Assembly: GCA_007844125.1 (NCBI GenBank)
Contig: CM017564.1
Location: 20,478,956-20,542,955 of the forward strand
Reading direction: 5' to 3'
DNA length: 64,000 nt
DNA from: Sinonovacula constricta
Taxonomy: Eukaryota; Mollusca; Bivalvia; Cardiida; Solecurtidae
Positions 1-9,760 of the stretch are shown here, one piece after another (position 1 is the first letter of the stretch; each line of letters starts with the position of its first letter). The translations under genes and the position numbers were made by a program. Under the pieces are notes generated by a model. The model had not been told where the DNA came from, did no database searches, and saw only the letters and a program-made list of their open reading frames with translations.

Positions 1-417
1 GATGGCTCCCCACAGGTCGCTCTTGTACACGACGTTTCTTCCTCCAGCAACTGGACCGTAAAACTTTAAAGTTCTTATGCCAATGGCTTCTATCATGACA
101 AACTGGTCGGTCTGGTTCTCCCACACGGTACGTATGTCGTAGTGCATCTGAGGATTGGCTATTATGTCAGTCTTCTTCGTGTGCATCCAGGTAGGATAAC
201 AGCATCCTAAGAAGAAGTCGGCATCTTTGCCTGTGGCGGGAAAAAAGTTTCCCACGTAGCCGTCCGACACCAAGCGATTTGCATAGCCTATACGCGACTT
301 GTAGGACGTCGTAAAGACAGTCGGATCCGTCGACCTGGTCCAGTCCTGGTTCAGGAAGAGAGACTGGATGGCGTCGCAAGTCTCTCCCAGAGGAGTGTAC
401 TGCTGGTTGTTGATCAT
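1..417 (-). CDS. ORF downstream of the capsid gene, partial (runs off window)
   Basis: The frame is open for 139 codons from an ATG at 417 to base 1 with no stop, so it continues outside the window. Its ATG overlaps the TGA of the capsid gene (ATGA), which suggests the two were expressed together. Visible features include FFLGCCYPTWMH and TVWENQTDQFVMIEA; there is no signal peptide or membrane segment. I do not recognise the family. By position it could be a second structural protein, or a separated C-terminal part of the capsid protein. Confidence 0.6.
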   Translation of the reverse strand, partial: MINNQQYTPLGETCDAIQSLFLNQDWTRSTDPTVFTTSYKSRIGYANRLVSDGYVGNFFPATGKDADFFLGCCYPTWMHTKKTDIIANPQMHYDIRTVWENQTDQFVMIEAIGIRTLKFYGPVAGGRNVVYKSDLWGAI

Positions 418-2081
418 TCCTCGTCGATCGTCCTCCACTCCTCTCTGTCGTCGTCGAGGTCGTTCTCCCTAGACTGGGATACGGCCGTGGTCTGCCTCTC
501 TGGTATGGAGTGTACTTCGGCATCGACCAGCTTCGTGTCTGGAACAAAACGAGCAAGATTTTCATCATATTTGTACACTACGGGCAAGACAGGAGTGTCT
601 GTCTGATCTTTGATGAGACCCTGATCCAGTCTCATTCTCTTTGTTTTTACTTCTGCTGCAGTGGGCTCTTTGGTGGCCTTTCTCTTGAAGGCACTGGCGT
701 ACTTGGTGGAGCTGATGGAACCGTCGTCAGACAAGTAGACGTCTTCCGTGGTGTCCATGTACTGTGCGTCCGTGGCCGTCCTTGGATCCACCGCGGGAGC
801 AAAGTTCTGGGCCATGGCTGTGCTCAAGTTCTTCACCAGGGAGGATCGGTTTCTGTTCACGGGCATGGCTGCATCGCCCATCAAGTGAGTGCTGAGGTTC
901 TGGTCGGAGTGATCGAAGGAGATTCCCACTCCCTTCATGGTAAGTAGTCTCGGATTGTTCATGGTGAATCTGTTTCTTGGGATGGCCACAGCGTCCCAAG
1001 CATTTCTCATGGCCAGCTGTTGCACCTGTCCGGCATTCTCCAGGGCTCTGAATCCAAGGTCCGTCCTGGTGGTGTAGGCAATCTCGCACGTGTAAGTGAC
1101 CTTGACCTTTCCATAAATGTGTATGGCTCCCGAAGAGGAGTGAAAGTCTTCGATTTTAACCATGCAGAGCTTTGGCTCGTCCAGAAAGTTGTGGTTAACC
1201 AGAGTGGCGTAATTGCATTCTATATGTCCCGTGTTGGTGGGGCAGTGTCTGGGCAGGAAGCGGTTGGCAAAAGGTACGTCTTTTAATTCAGTCGTGTTAA
1301 AGTTACCCATGGGATACCAGCGTATGGTCGAACTGTCGTACTTAGTCCCGTAAGTGAAAGATTCCCCGGGAGAGAGAGAGTGTATTGCAAACTGACCATT
1401 GTAAGGATCAAAGAGATCGTACTGAACGTCTTCGGCTGCAACGTTTGTGAGACCTGCATAATAGTCTGGCCCCAGATCAATCTGACATCTGGGCAAAAGA
1501 CCCTCCTGCAAAGTGGTAGGAATTGTTCTGTGAAATTTATTGTTTACGTCATACAGATCGTCACCCACAGCAAGTGGCCTGACTGCATTCATCTTAAAGT
1601 AACGGTTTGGATCAGTGAAAACGTGCATCTTTGGATTGTTTATGAACTGACTCTGCACAGTTCCCAGATCGTGACCATCGATGCTCTCCTGTATGGGAGT
1701 GTAGTCGGAAAGAGTAAAGAAATGACCCCTGATGCTGTATGCACCAAATACACGCCAGGCATTTAACCAGTCGGAAGGTCTCATGGTTATTCTGCAATTG
1801 TCGTACGGAATGAACTGTCCCCCAAAGTCTTCAGTGATAGTCTGTCTACCGTCAGTGAAGGCGGCAACCTTGCATCCCTCCCTATCCATGTTATTGCTCA
1901 CATAATGCCAAAAAGATCGTTTATAGATTTTAATGTGTTCAAACCAAGGATTCTGATTGTGAAGCGGAGGATTATCAAAAATGTTAGCTGCAGGCGCAGC
2001 ACCCATGTTTCCCGGTTGAACACCAGGAGGCGGGGCAGGCGCAGAGCCCGGATTGGAAGTGGAAGATTGTCCATCTGACAT
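414..2081 (-). CDS. Parvovirus-like capsid (VP) protein
   Basis: This is a 555-residue ORF that would form the shell of a small icosahedral particle. Seen: a Pro/Gly/Ala-rich N-terminus, then a run resembling parvoviral VP jelly-roll strands (MRPSDWLNAWRVFGAYSIRG, followed by MHVFTDPNRYF and SPGESFTY with RWYP shortly after), and a basic, acidic-ended C-terminal tail. No phospholipase A2 HDxxY motif is visible. The frame stays open upstream to 2273, but ATG 2081 is preferred: it follows a pyrimidine tract and AG (CTTTTCAG|A) that looks like a splice acceptor, and the translated upstream part is not capsid-like. The ORF is intact. The next gene overlaps it by ATGA. The parvoviral assignment is by pattern and needs a profile search. 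Confidence 0.6.
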   Translation of the reverse strand: MSDGQSSTSNPGSAPAPPPGVQPGNMGAAPAANIFDNPPLHNQNPWFEHIKIYKRSFWHYVSNNMDREGCKVAAFTDGRQTITEDFGGQFIPYDNCRITMRPSDWLNAWRVFGAYSIRGHFFTLSDYTPIQESIDGHDLGTVQSQFINNPKMHVFTDPNRYFKMNAVRPLAVGDDLYDVNNKFHRTIPTTLQEGLLPRCQIDLGPDYYAGLTNVAAEDVQYDLFDPYNGQFAIHSLSPGESFTYGTKYDSSTIRWYPMGNFNTTELKDVPFANRFLPRHCPTNTGHIECNYATLVNHNFLDEPKLCMVKIEDFHSSSGAIHIYGKVKVTYTCEIAYTTRTDLGFRALENAGQVQQLAMRNAWDAVAIPRNRFTMNNPRLLTMKGVGISFDHSDQNLSTHLMGDAAMPVNRNRSSLVKNLSTAMAQNFAPAVDPRTATDAQYMDTTEDVYLSDDGSISSTKYASAFKRKATKEPTAAEVKTKRMRLDQGLIKDQTDTPVLPVVYKYDENLARFVPDTKLVDAEVHSIPERQTTAVSQSRENDLDDDREEWRTIDEE

Positions 2082-2264
2082 TCTGAAAAGATAAAAATGC
2101 AATATGTAAACACTAACCTGTGAATATAAGATTCTCTTTTTCAGGATGAAAACTGTGAACATAAACAGGTCTGTGTACACTGTTATTATTCTAAGGATCC
2201 AATGGTCAAAGAAATAGATGTCGTGATACTGTACGTTATCGTTTATAGCTACAGGTCCAATGAC

Positions 2265-2294
2265 TTCTAACATTTAGAATATGACCTACATTTT
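2265..2294. repeat. Left copy of inverted repeat flanking the recombinase gene
   Basis: TTCTAAC followed by TTAGAATATGACCTACATTTT is matched in inverse orientation at 4303-4334 (TTAGAATATAACCTACATTTT). The two copies enclose the tyrosine recombinase gene. The left copy also sits just upstream of the capsid gene, so it may be a promoter element. About 28 positions align with one substitution and a small spacer difference. Confidence 0.6.
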
Positions 2295-2800
2295 CCACCA
2301 ATCAGCTTTCAGATAAACCTTCATTAAGTGACGCTCTTAATTATTAAGAGCATGGATCTATTTTAAAGCACGTGACTATTTGGCGGGACAGTTTAGCTCC
2401 GCCTCTCGTACGTTTGTAGTAAACATTGCCAAATAAGGCTAACTTACACATTAAAGTAATGACATTCGTGTACGGCACCATGTTAAAAGTGTTGGAAATG
2501 AAAACGATTGTTTATTCGTTTATTTTATAAAAACAATGGAACATTTATATTCGTTTATTTTATACAAACAATGGAACATTTAACTATGTAATCAAACCAG
2601 TTCAGTGTAGATCTACTGCATAAACAATACCGCATGTAATACAATCGGTTCAAATAGATACAGCCTGTTTTTTTACAGGTAAAAAAATGGAACAAAATTG
2701 ATAATCGTTAGCAAATATTAACTGAATAACAAAACATCTCCCAAATCAGACCATTCGGTCCATTACAGTTTACTTCTGATCATTTTCCACCCACCATCAT
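2295..2800. other. Noncoding region between capsid and recombinase genes
   Basis: No convincing gene. It contains a 19-bp palindrome (GCTCTTAATTATTAAGAGC, about 2333-2351), a CACGTG E-box near 2370 and a short direct duplication around 2510-2580 (TTTATTCGTTTATTTTATA...AACAATGGAACATTTA twice). It probably holds the 5' region of the capsid gene and the 3' end of the recombinase gene. Confidence 0.4.
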
Positions 2801-4213
2801 TCATATTGTTACTTCAATTTTTCTGACACCCTTAATTAAAACAACTTTCTCGACTGAATCAGGCAACACTAATTTTACAGTAGAATCTGTAGTAATGTCA
2901 GCTGGCCGTTTATTTTCTTTTTTTGCATTCTCAGCACGGACAAGTTCCTCCGATTTAACGTGTGGGTGTGGCGCTCCCAAAGTATTGCTGATGTCACTGA
3001 GTATCTTAAATTGTTCTCGTTGATAGGCATGTACAGCGTTGCTACGATGGCTACTTCGACTGATCACTGCTTTATCCGAATATCCGTCGTTGTACAGGCG
3101 AGTGCAACAGGTAACACGCCCAGAGTGATTTGAAATGGTCCTACCTGTTGTGTCTATCCCTGCCTCAGCAAAGAATCGCTTGAACATTTGAGACATTTGG
3201 TTAAAAGGAATTGTACCGGCACTAAATCGTGGGCCAAACGACGAAACCGATTCCAAAGGCTTCCTATAAAGTGGTCCTCTACTTGGTATTAAACTGAGAT
3301 ACATGTCATACAGACGCACAAGACAGCGTGGATTCGCCGGATTCTCATAATGTTTAATAGGATTGATCTCAACTCGACGGTGCTTAAGTCCTCCTTGTAC
3401 ATTTTTGGTAACACGAGGCGTGTACTGAATATATCGTTGGTTGTTTTCGTGATCAAAAAGAATTTGAAACTGTTCCGCTACACATTGTCGGTGTTCTTCC
3501 ATGCCACGAAACGCAAAAGCCTTGCCATTATAAAAGAATATGGCGTTGCTCAGCCCGGAAGCGGTGTCCATGGAAAATACACCAGTTTCCCACATCTTCT
3601 TCTCATCGGCCTCCGTCACGGGGTCCGCACGCTTTTTGTCGACACCAATTCCTTGGCTTGTTAGTAATTTCATGCGCGCATCTAATGTTTTTCGGAATTC
3701 TCGAAAAAATAAGTCCTCCTCCTTGAAAAAGTTTATTTGTCGGCCTACACAAATACTGCGGAGGTGCCTTTGTAATCCAGCAACTATTTGGGTGAGTGTA
3801 TTTGGTGGATATTCACTGCCATCCTTTCTCCTAATCTCAACAATAAATCTCTGCATCCAGAAATTGAGGTCACAATCGCTTAACAAGCAAATATCCTCCG
3901 GAATCACAACATTTGGTCCCATTTCCAGAAGCGTCTCTGGTCGCGCGTTACGGTGTCGAGCCCAGTCTTTCCACAAATTAAGAGTCCAATTATTAGCCTG
4001 CCTAGTTTTCTTGGGCACACCTGCCTGTTGTTGTATTTTAATATCCGAACTTGACACTGGATCCGAGAATCGTGTGCTAGTTGACTGATTATTGAACAGC
4101 TGCTGTGTTGGTATATCCATTAACTGAGTAAGTGTACCCAGTTCTCCAGAGTCAAAGTCATCCTGTTCTTTAAACAATAAATCAAGATCGCCTAGGTCAA
4201 ATTTAATATCCAT
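2801..4213 (-). CDS. Tyrosine recombinase of Crypton/DUF3504 type
   Basis: An intact 470-residue ORF for a site-specific DNA recombinase acting through a covalent phosphotyrosine intermediate. The N-terminal part (about 70-180) looks like a core-binding domain (NNWTLNLWKDWARHR). The C-terminal domain carries the HxxR box NHSGR (about 362-366), the following SSHRS segment and the likely nucleophile Tyr in HAYQRE (about 397). The GMEEHR and RRVEINPIKHYENP segments match the DUF3504 family related to Crypton transposons and to the QRICH1/ZMYM genes. Start ATG 4213 has two CRE-like motifs upstream (ATTACGTCA, TCACGTCA). It is flanked by a short inverted repeat and a large palindrome, and it is co-oriented with the capsid gene. 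Confidence 0.8.
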   Translation of the reverse strand: MDIKFDLGDLDLLFKEQDDFDSGELGTLTQLMDIPTQQLFNNQSTSTRFSDPVSSSDIKIQQQAGVPKKTRQANNWTLNLWKDWARHRNARPETLLEMGPNVVIPEDICLLSDCDLNFWMQRFIVEIRRKDGSEYPPNTLTQIVAGLQRHLRSICVGRQINFFKEEDLFFREFRKTLDARMKLLTSQGIGVDKKRADPVTEADEKKMWETGVFSMDTASGLSNAIFFYNGKAFAFRGMEEHRQCVAEQFQILFDHENNQRYIQYTPRVTKNVQGGLKHRRVEINPIKHYENPANPRCLVRLYDMYLSLIPSRGPLYRKPLESVSSFGPRFSAGTIPFNQMSQMFKRFFAEAGIDTTGRTISNHSGRVTCCTRLYNDGYSDKAVISRSSHRSNAVHAYQREQFKILSDISNTLGAPHPHVKSEELVRAENAKKENKRPADITTDSTVKLVLPDSVEKVVLIKGVRKIEVTI

Positions 4214-4302
4214 TTCACACGACTATCCTAAAACACAGATGACGTGATTACACAGCATTCAGGAAGAGTGACGTAATTTCATGACTTTTGAATCGACCAA
4301 TA

Positions 4303-4334
4303 AAAATGTAGGTTATATTCTAAGTAAGTTAGAA
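4303..4334. repeat. Right copy of inverted repeat flanking the recombinase gene
   Basis: Inverse match of 2265-2294. It abuts and slightly overlaps the left arm of the large palindrome (from 4328), sharing the GTTAGAA heptamer. This places the recombinase in a roughly 2.07-kb inverted-repeat unit. Confidence 0.6.
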
Positions 4335-4432
4335 CATATTAAGTCGATTTTTAATGGCTAAGAAGGAGCTCGCTCGCTGTCGCTCGCTCCGCCCCTTCTT
4401 AACCATTAAAAATCGACTTAATATGTTCTAAC
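4328..4432. repeat. 105-bp palindrome with GCTC-repeat loop (parvoviral-hairpin-like)
   Basis: Two 39-nt arms (4328-4366 and 4394-4432) are inverse complements with a single mismatch. The 27-nt loop is GC-rich in an AT-rich context and contains GCTCGCTCGCTG followed by TCGCTCGCTC. Tandem GCTC/GAGC tetranucleotides are the known Rep-binding element in dependoparvovirus terminal repeats. Together with the nearby capsid gene this suggests a telomere or replication-origin hairpin. It could instead be the end of an unrelated hairpin-ended DNA transposon. Confidence 0.65.
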
Positions 4433-5150
4433 TATTACTTCACCACAACAAAAATGGCGATCTCGGCACAAGCGCTGATATACCTGCAGAGAATGACGTC
4501 ACGCGATACCGCTATCCCATTGGCCGTATTTTACCTGTGTTTTATTTATGCGCGTCTGTACTATGCCGTTTGGCTTTGTCGCATGAGAGGACCTACACTC
4601 TACCCGTATGATGGGTGGGTGGGTGGGTGGTGCATTATATATATTATACCGCATATATATATATAATAGAATATAATGCGCATTATACTAGCCTGTAGAA
4701 GGCGGCTCTTGCTGTTAAACCGGTGATGCCACCCTGCTCAAAGAAAATAAGTACATTTTAAAAATCACAAAATACTCATTCTAATTTGATTAATTTAAAA
4801 ACAAGTATTGGAAAGAAAATTAAAAACACGGAAGTAGTAAAAAAGTAAATAAGAAACAGGGTGTATAAACATTATTTAATCGGATTTTAACAGTATGTTT
4901 TCAGTTTTTACCTTCCAAGTCATTATTAGTTCTGATGACCTGACCGTGGACACACCAGTCTTCGCTATACAGCGATACACATCACTGTTTGTTACTTCAC
5001 CCTCGTTAGCTGTTGTTGCTGTCGTTGTTTATGGAATCAACGTAACGATGATGCGAACAAGTTCCTAAATAATTTGAAGAAACTTTGTTGATGATGTATA
5101 ATATATTCAGAAACTTGTGTGGGCTCATCAGTTATATATTGCGTAATTTC
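4433..5150. other. Noncoding, AT-rich
   Basis: No gene I can support. It includes a GGGT microsatellite (about 4615-4629) and an AT-rich imperfect palindrome around 4631-4685. Short ORFs here have no recognisable features. Confidence 0.3.
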
Positions 5151-5159
5151 GGAGAATGC

Positions 5160-5370
5160 CTGCTGCCCTGCTGCTGTCACGTGACCACTCCTTATCAGCG
5201 TGACGTCATCACCTTATTAGCGCGTTGTCACGGTCTTATCTGGGTGACGTCATGTCCTTATCAGCGCGTTGTCATGGTTTCTGCAGCCTGCTGCCCCGCT
5301 GGAGTCACGTGTTCCTCTTTATCATCGTGACGTCATGAACTTATCAGCGCGTTGTCACGGTCTTATCAAT
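5160..5370. promoter_or_regulatory. Imperfect tandem array with three CRE palindromes and two E-boxes
   Basis: Perfect TGACGTCA sites at 5201-5208, 5245-5252 and 5328-5335 alternate with CTTATCAGCG(CGTTGTCA) units and two CACGTG boxes (5178-5183, 5306-5311). Spacing is irregular, giving a 45-80-bp repeat. CRE sites bind ATF/CREB factors and CACGTG binds bHLH factors in animals. No gene start was identified next to it; it lies between the recombinase and polymerase loci. Confidence 0.5.
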
Positions 5371-5387
5371 ACTGTAATCGGTGAACG

Positions 5388-5755
5388 GTAGTAAGTTTAT
5401 TTTTAAATCGTGCTATCTAACGGAACCTATCCTATCCGACCGTTATAATAAATAAATAAAATATTTTTAAAACTAACATAGACGAATAAGTTACGAGTCG
5501 ATACATGTCATTACGCAATGCCTTAGTTGTTGAATAAGTGATAACTTATTTACATTAATTACGTTTCTATCTACATCCTCCGCATGGTTATTTTAGGGGA
5601 TTGGTGGTAAGTTTATTTTTAAATCATGCTATCTAACGGAACATATCCTATCCGACCGTTATAATAAATAAAATATTTGTTTTTAAAACTAAGATAGACT
5701 GATAAGTTGCGAGTCGATACATATCACCACAGAATTCCTTAGTTGTTGAATGTTT
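5388..5755. repeat. Direct duplication, period about 220 bp
   Basis: The segment beginning GTAAGTTTATTTTTAAATC at about 5391 recurs at about 5607 with around 90 percent identity over roughly 140 bp, including CTATCTAACGGAAC and GAGTCGATACAT. No coding sequence. The stretch from 5755 to 6037 holds nothing recognisable. Confidence 0.5.
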
Positions 5756-6037
5756 AAAATGAATACAAAAGTGTTAGATATGGTACTACGAAAACTAAGG
5801 TAAACAATGTCCACATCACCTCTTACTATCCCCGTGTAACGTTATCTATATGTCAACAACGGACACGCGACACATTCATTAGTGGTACGACGGGGTCCTC
5901 TTATCAGTAAGGATTAGTTTCGAATCGAGCCCATATTTATAACACCCACTACATATAAATTATTAACAAAAATAAACACACACAAAAACTATGTTGTTTT
6001 TTATCCAATCATTTATTTATGTTTTTTACAATTTTTT

Positions 6038-9000
6038 TTACAAATTAGCCACCAAGTCGTTAAGTTCTTGGATCTGAAACGAGACAAAATATAATACACG
6101 TAACGATGCATTCTTTTTCCAATTGAAATTTAATAATAAATAACGTATTCCAAATGCTAATTGCTATGTCGTTTAATGTTATATTATTTCCAGTTCCGTT
6201 AAACAAATCGTTCGGTCCTAATTTACAATAACCTTATACCCTTTAAACATTTTATTATTTATTCATCTTATTAAATCGATAACAAATGTTAAATACATCT
6301 TCCAGAATGACCCTTTTTAGGGTCATATTGGGGCCGACGGACTCCTCCATCATCGACTCGTCGGTCTATAAGAAAATATAACATTGAAATACGTAAACAG
6401 TCAATTACGATTGTATCGAAGTAAAAGGCTAAAAAGGTTACCGAGTAATTAATAGACTAGTTCTACCAGGTTAATTACATAATAAACGTCGAACTAGAAT
6501 CCCCAAAATTAGGATATAACCCAAGCTCGCTATTAGAAAACTATCACAGTTATATTGTACTTACCGAGGACGAGGCGTAAATTATCTGAAATAAAATAAT
6601 CACACAGTACCCTTTATTACTGTACGTCAATAATATAGCCAGTTAAAATACTAGTAAATACCTAACGTAAATAAATTACCGTCGTTTCAAATAACAACGC
6701 TAATATGATGTAATAGTTATCTTCGAAGCTAATAAATCCGTTAATTTAAAAAATACGATGTTTTTACTCACCGACAAATCCAGTTTCGGCTCCTGGAATG
6801 AAAGCGAAGTATACATTGAAGTTATAGTTTTAGTCAACAACGAACACGTTGTTTCTGTTTTCAAGCGGTTAGTGTAAACAAACAGAGATGTACAATACCA
6901 TACTTAATAGGGATGTGATAGATAAAACTACCTTACCTCGTAGTAGTCATCGTCCAGGCAAGTCGTCTGACGGAATTGAGGTTTGTTGACCTCGAAGCAC
7001 GCTTTATTCTCCCCGTCCAAATAGTAGATTTGACGATGCTTCGTCTTGTCCATAATCATGGACCCGTACCTGAAACATAAAAATAAGTAAAAAATACATA
7101 GAGTAAAACTTAAACTTTGATTTGTAGGTTCGATATTATAATTCAGATATAGTTATTATCAGAAATAAAAACATTAGGCATTCTTTTATCACATAATGTT
7201 TAATGCAGACCAAACAATACTTACCCGCTGTTGCCGATCAATTTCATCGTGTCGGCTTTGATGACCATGTCCTCGGAAGCTCCCCGGCGCGCCTGGCGTC
7301 ACTGACTTCCTGAACGAAGGACTCGAAGCAGGCCGTTTTTCGGTACTCAACCACCTGGTAAATTTTAGTGACTTTCAAACCGTGATCCAATACCATTTCA
7401 GGAGGGGCGTGGCCAGGAGGATTTGGCGGGCTTTGCTGCCTCCTACCAGCAACCGACGGGGCTTATCGGATAATTGGAACTGCCGGATGTGGGCCTGCAT
7501 TTGTTCCCCGATATTGTCGTACCCCACTTCGGTGTTGCAGAAAATGGGGCACATTTCTTCGAAGTACTCTCTGGAAGACATAGATATGTGAGCGAATTCC
7601 GGACCCCATTGTTCCGGTACTTCGATGTCGCACTCTACCATGCCAAACAGCTCACCGAATCGGACTCCGTTCAAAATGTGGGTTTCGGTGACGGCACCCC
7701 GATGTTTCTGACTGAAAGTTGGGCGACACTTGTCCCGGATACCATAGATTTTAGGGTGGGTTTTGCAGAACTCACGAAACTGGCACGCCCACATCTGCAC
7801 TACGGTGTATCCCTTTTGTTTCAGCTCTGCGACTTTTTTGTAAGTTCTCTCCATCAGGGACTGTTTTGTCTCGTGCCAATTTTCATTCGTGACGTTTTTG
7901 GTGACGTCACAGTCGTGACCGTGGTGATAACACCCCTATAATAAACAAAAGAGGAATAGGATAAATATAGTTCAATGTACAACTTTCTTATAGTAATACT
8001 AAAAGTTCGCAACGATAACAGGTTTAGTTATTAAAACAACAACAACAAACAAAAAACAACCTGAAATTCGTAGATGGTCTTGTTTTCCGGGTCGTAACCA
8101 TCTACGGGGTATTTTCCAAATCGCAACTCCTTTCCATTATTGCGTTGATGGAGGATACGGGTCCCTTCATACGGATTTAAATAATTGAGCCAGTTAAAGG
8201 CCTGCATATACTGGTCACGATGCTCAGGCTTAAATTCGTTTTCGTCTTTGCGACGTACGAACATTCCCTCAGGCATGGGTTGACCAATGGCCCACAAATA
8301 CAAGGCATTGGCGTCGACGCCCACGATTTTTCCACACAGTTTGTCTCCCCGTAGTTTGGTGTTACCCACCTCATGGTGCCGTGTCCCGGGTGAATATTAT
8401 TGAGGGACCTATAATAAACAACATACATTGTGTCAATTTATTGCACACTACTATTCTATAATATCAATAATTACATGATTACGTGTAGTATGAATATAAT
8501 TATGATAAGTATAAATTACCTCCTACAATGTTGTCTTTGATAGTGCGATGCAGGTCAGAGTTTCCTTTGTCTACCAGTGAAAATTCCGCCCCGAGTTCCC
8601 GCGCTGACTTGAAGAGTAGTTGTCGAGCGATGCCTGGTACGGACATGGCCGTCTTGAACACATCAATCCCTTTAAAAGGATTGTAACCGTTCTACAGCCG
8701 TCACGAATGGACCAACATCGAAATTATTATTCCACACGAGGAAGTCCTTGAATGTGGTTATGCCTCCATCAGACCACACTTTTTGACAATAGGCGTACTC
8801 TTCTTCACTGATGTTGGAGCTTTTGAGACCGCTGTAGAAGGCATCATGAGACGGTAATTGATCCAGTTTTGTTACATCATCGAGCCATTCATAGGGGAAG
8901 AAGCCTTTAACTTCCTCGACCCTATAGGCTTTCAAAAATCCCGCATAAGAGGTGTCTGGAGCCAGATAGTGACTGATATCGAGGAACTTTAACGCATCAC

Positions 9001-9760
9001 TCGTAATACAAGCGTACGCATTTCATTTTTTGACCACAAACCCGTGCTCTTGCTCGTGCATGTTCAGATGCTTGGCTAGCTTCTGCTTAACCAAATTAAG
9101 GTCGTATTTAGCGCTGAAATATAAATAAATTGAATCACTGAAAGATAAGATCAGCAAAATATTGTAAATTACTGTAAATGTATTACTGACTTAAGGATTG
9201 AATAGTATTACATAACATTCCTACCTATTAAAGCCGAGCACAGGCATGGCAGTCATGTAGCCTTTAAACTGGCCGTATAATGACTTAACCTTCTCCGCCA
9301 CTCTTCTATCATCTTTATCTTCTTCGTTTAGTGTATTCAGGTACGACTTCAAACCGTCTAAGTAGAAGCCCCACTTTCTCTGCGATTGACAGGAGGCTGC
9401 ACCCTGGATCTCAACCAGGGCCTTGACCATCTGTTCCAACAACTGATTCATGTTGGGATGAACGAAACACGAGGATTCGGTGTATCCAGGCACATTGGAA
9501 CAAACGGATACACTAATAGGAACATGCTGGTGGGTCCACTCCAGTTTCTCCGTGGCATCCCCTTCGACTTTCATCAGCATGATTTCAAAGTCAAAGACGG
9601 CGAACCAAGGGTACGTCCGGTCATCTTCGGGTACTGTGATTCCAAACTCTTCTAGGCGTTGAAACACGGACTGCTGTTCCTTATAAAAACCATCCGGATA
9701 CTGGTACAGGGTTTTCTTATCGCAGGATTTGCGGTGTCGATGAACATCAGTTTTGATGTT
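6038..9760 (-). pseudogene. Spliced family-B DNA polymerase (viral/protein-primed type), decayed
   Basis: Exons inferred from AG|..|GT junctions that preserve homology: 9225-about 9760, 8520-9113, 8061-8408, 7225-7935, 6937-7069, two 21-nt microexons (6772-6792, 6565-6585), 6297-6365 and 6038-6073 (stop). Motifs in order: Exo I FDFE (in FAVFDFEIML); Exo II GFNS-KYDLNL created across an intron; polymerase motif A VDANALYLWAIGQPMPEG; the segment GCYHHGHDC; motif B NSGYGSMIMDKTKH, also across an intron. The YxDTDS motif C was not found, so the C-terminus is altered or lost. Lesions: an in-frame TGA near 9029 and frameshifts near 9725, 8690, 8390 and 7278. Same strand as the recombinase and capsid genes; linkage to them is only a hypothesis. 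Confidence 0.75.

Noticed and set aside
510..947. Plus-strand ORFs over the capsid gene (510-947, 1,020-1,286, 1,380-1,766)
   Set aside because: They are antisense to an intact, composition-consistent capsid ORF and show no domain features.
3540..4088. 182-residue plus-strand ORF at 3.5-4.1 kb
   Set aside because: Antisense shadow of the tyrosine recombinase, whose motifs are clear on the other strand.
7474..7941. 155-residue plus-strand ORF at 7.5-7.9 kb
   Set aside because: Antisense to the polymerase exon 7,225-7,935.
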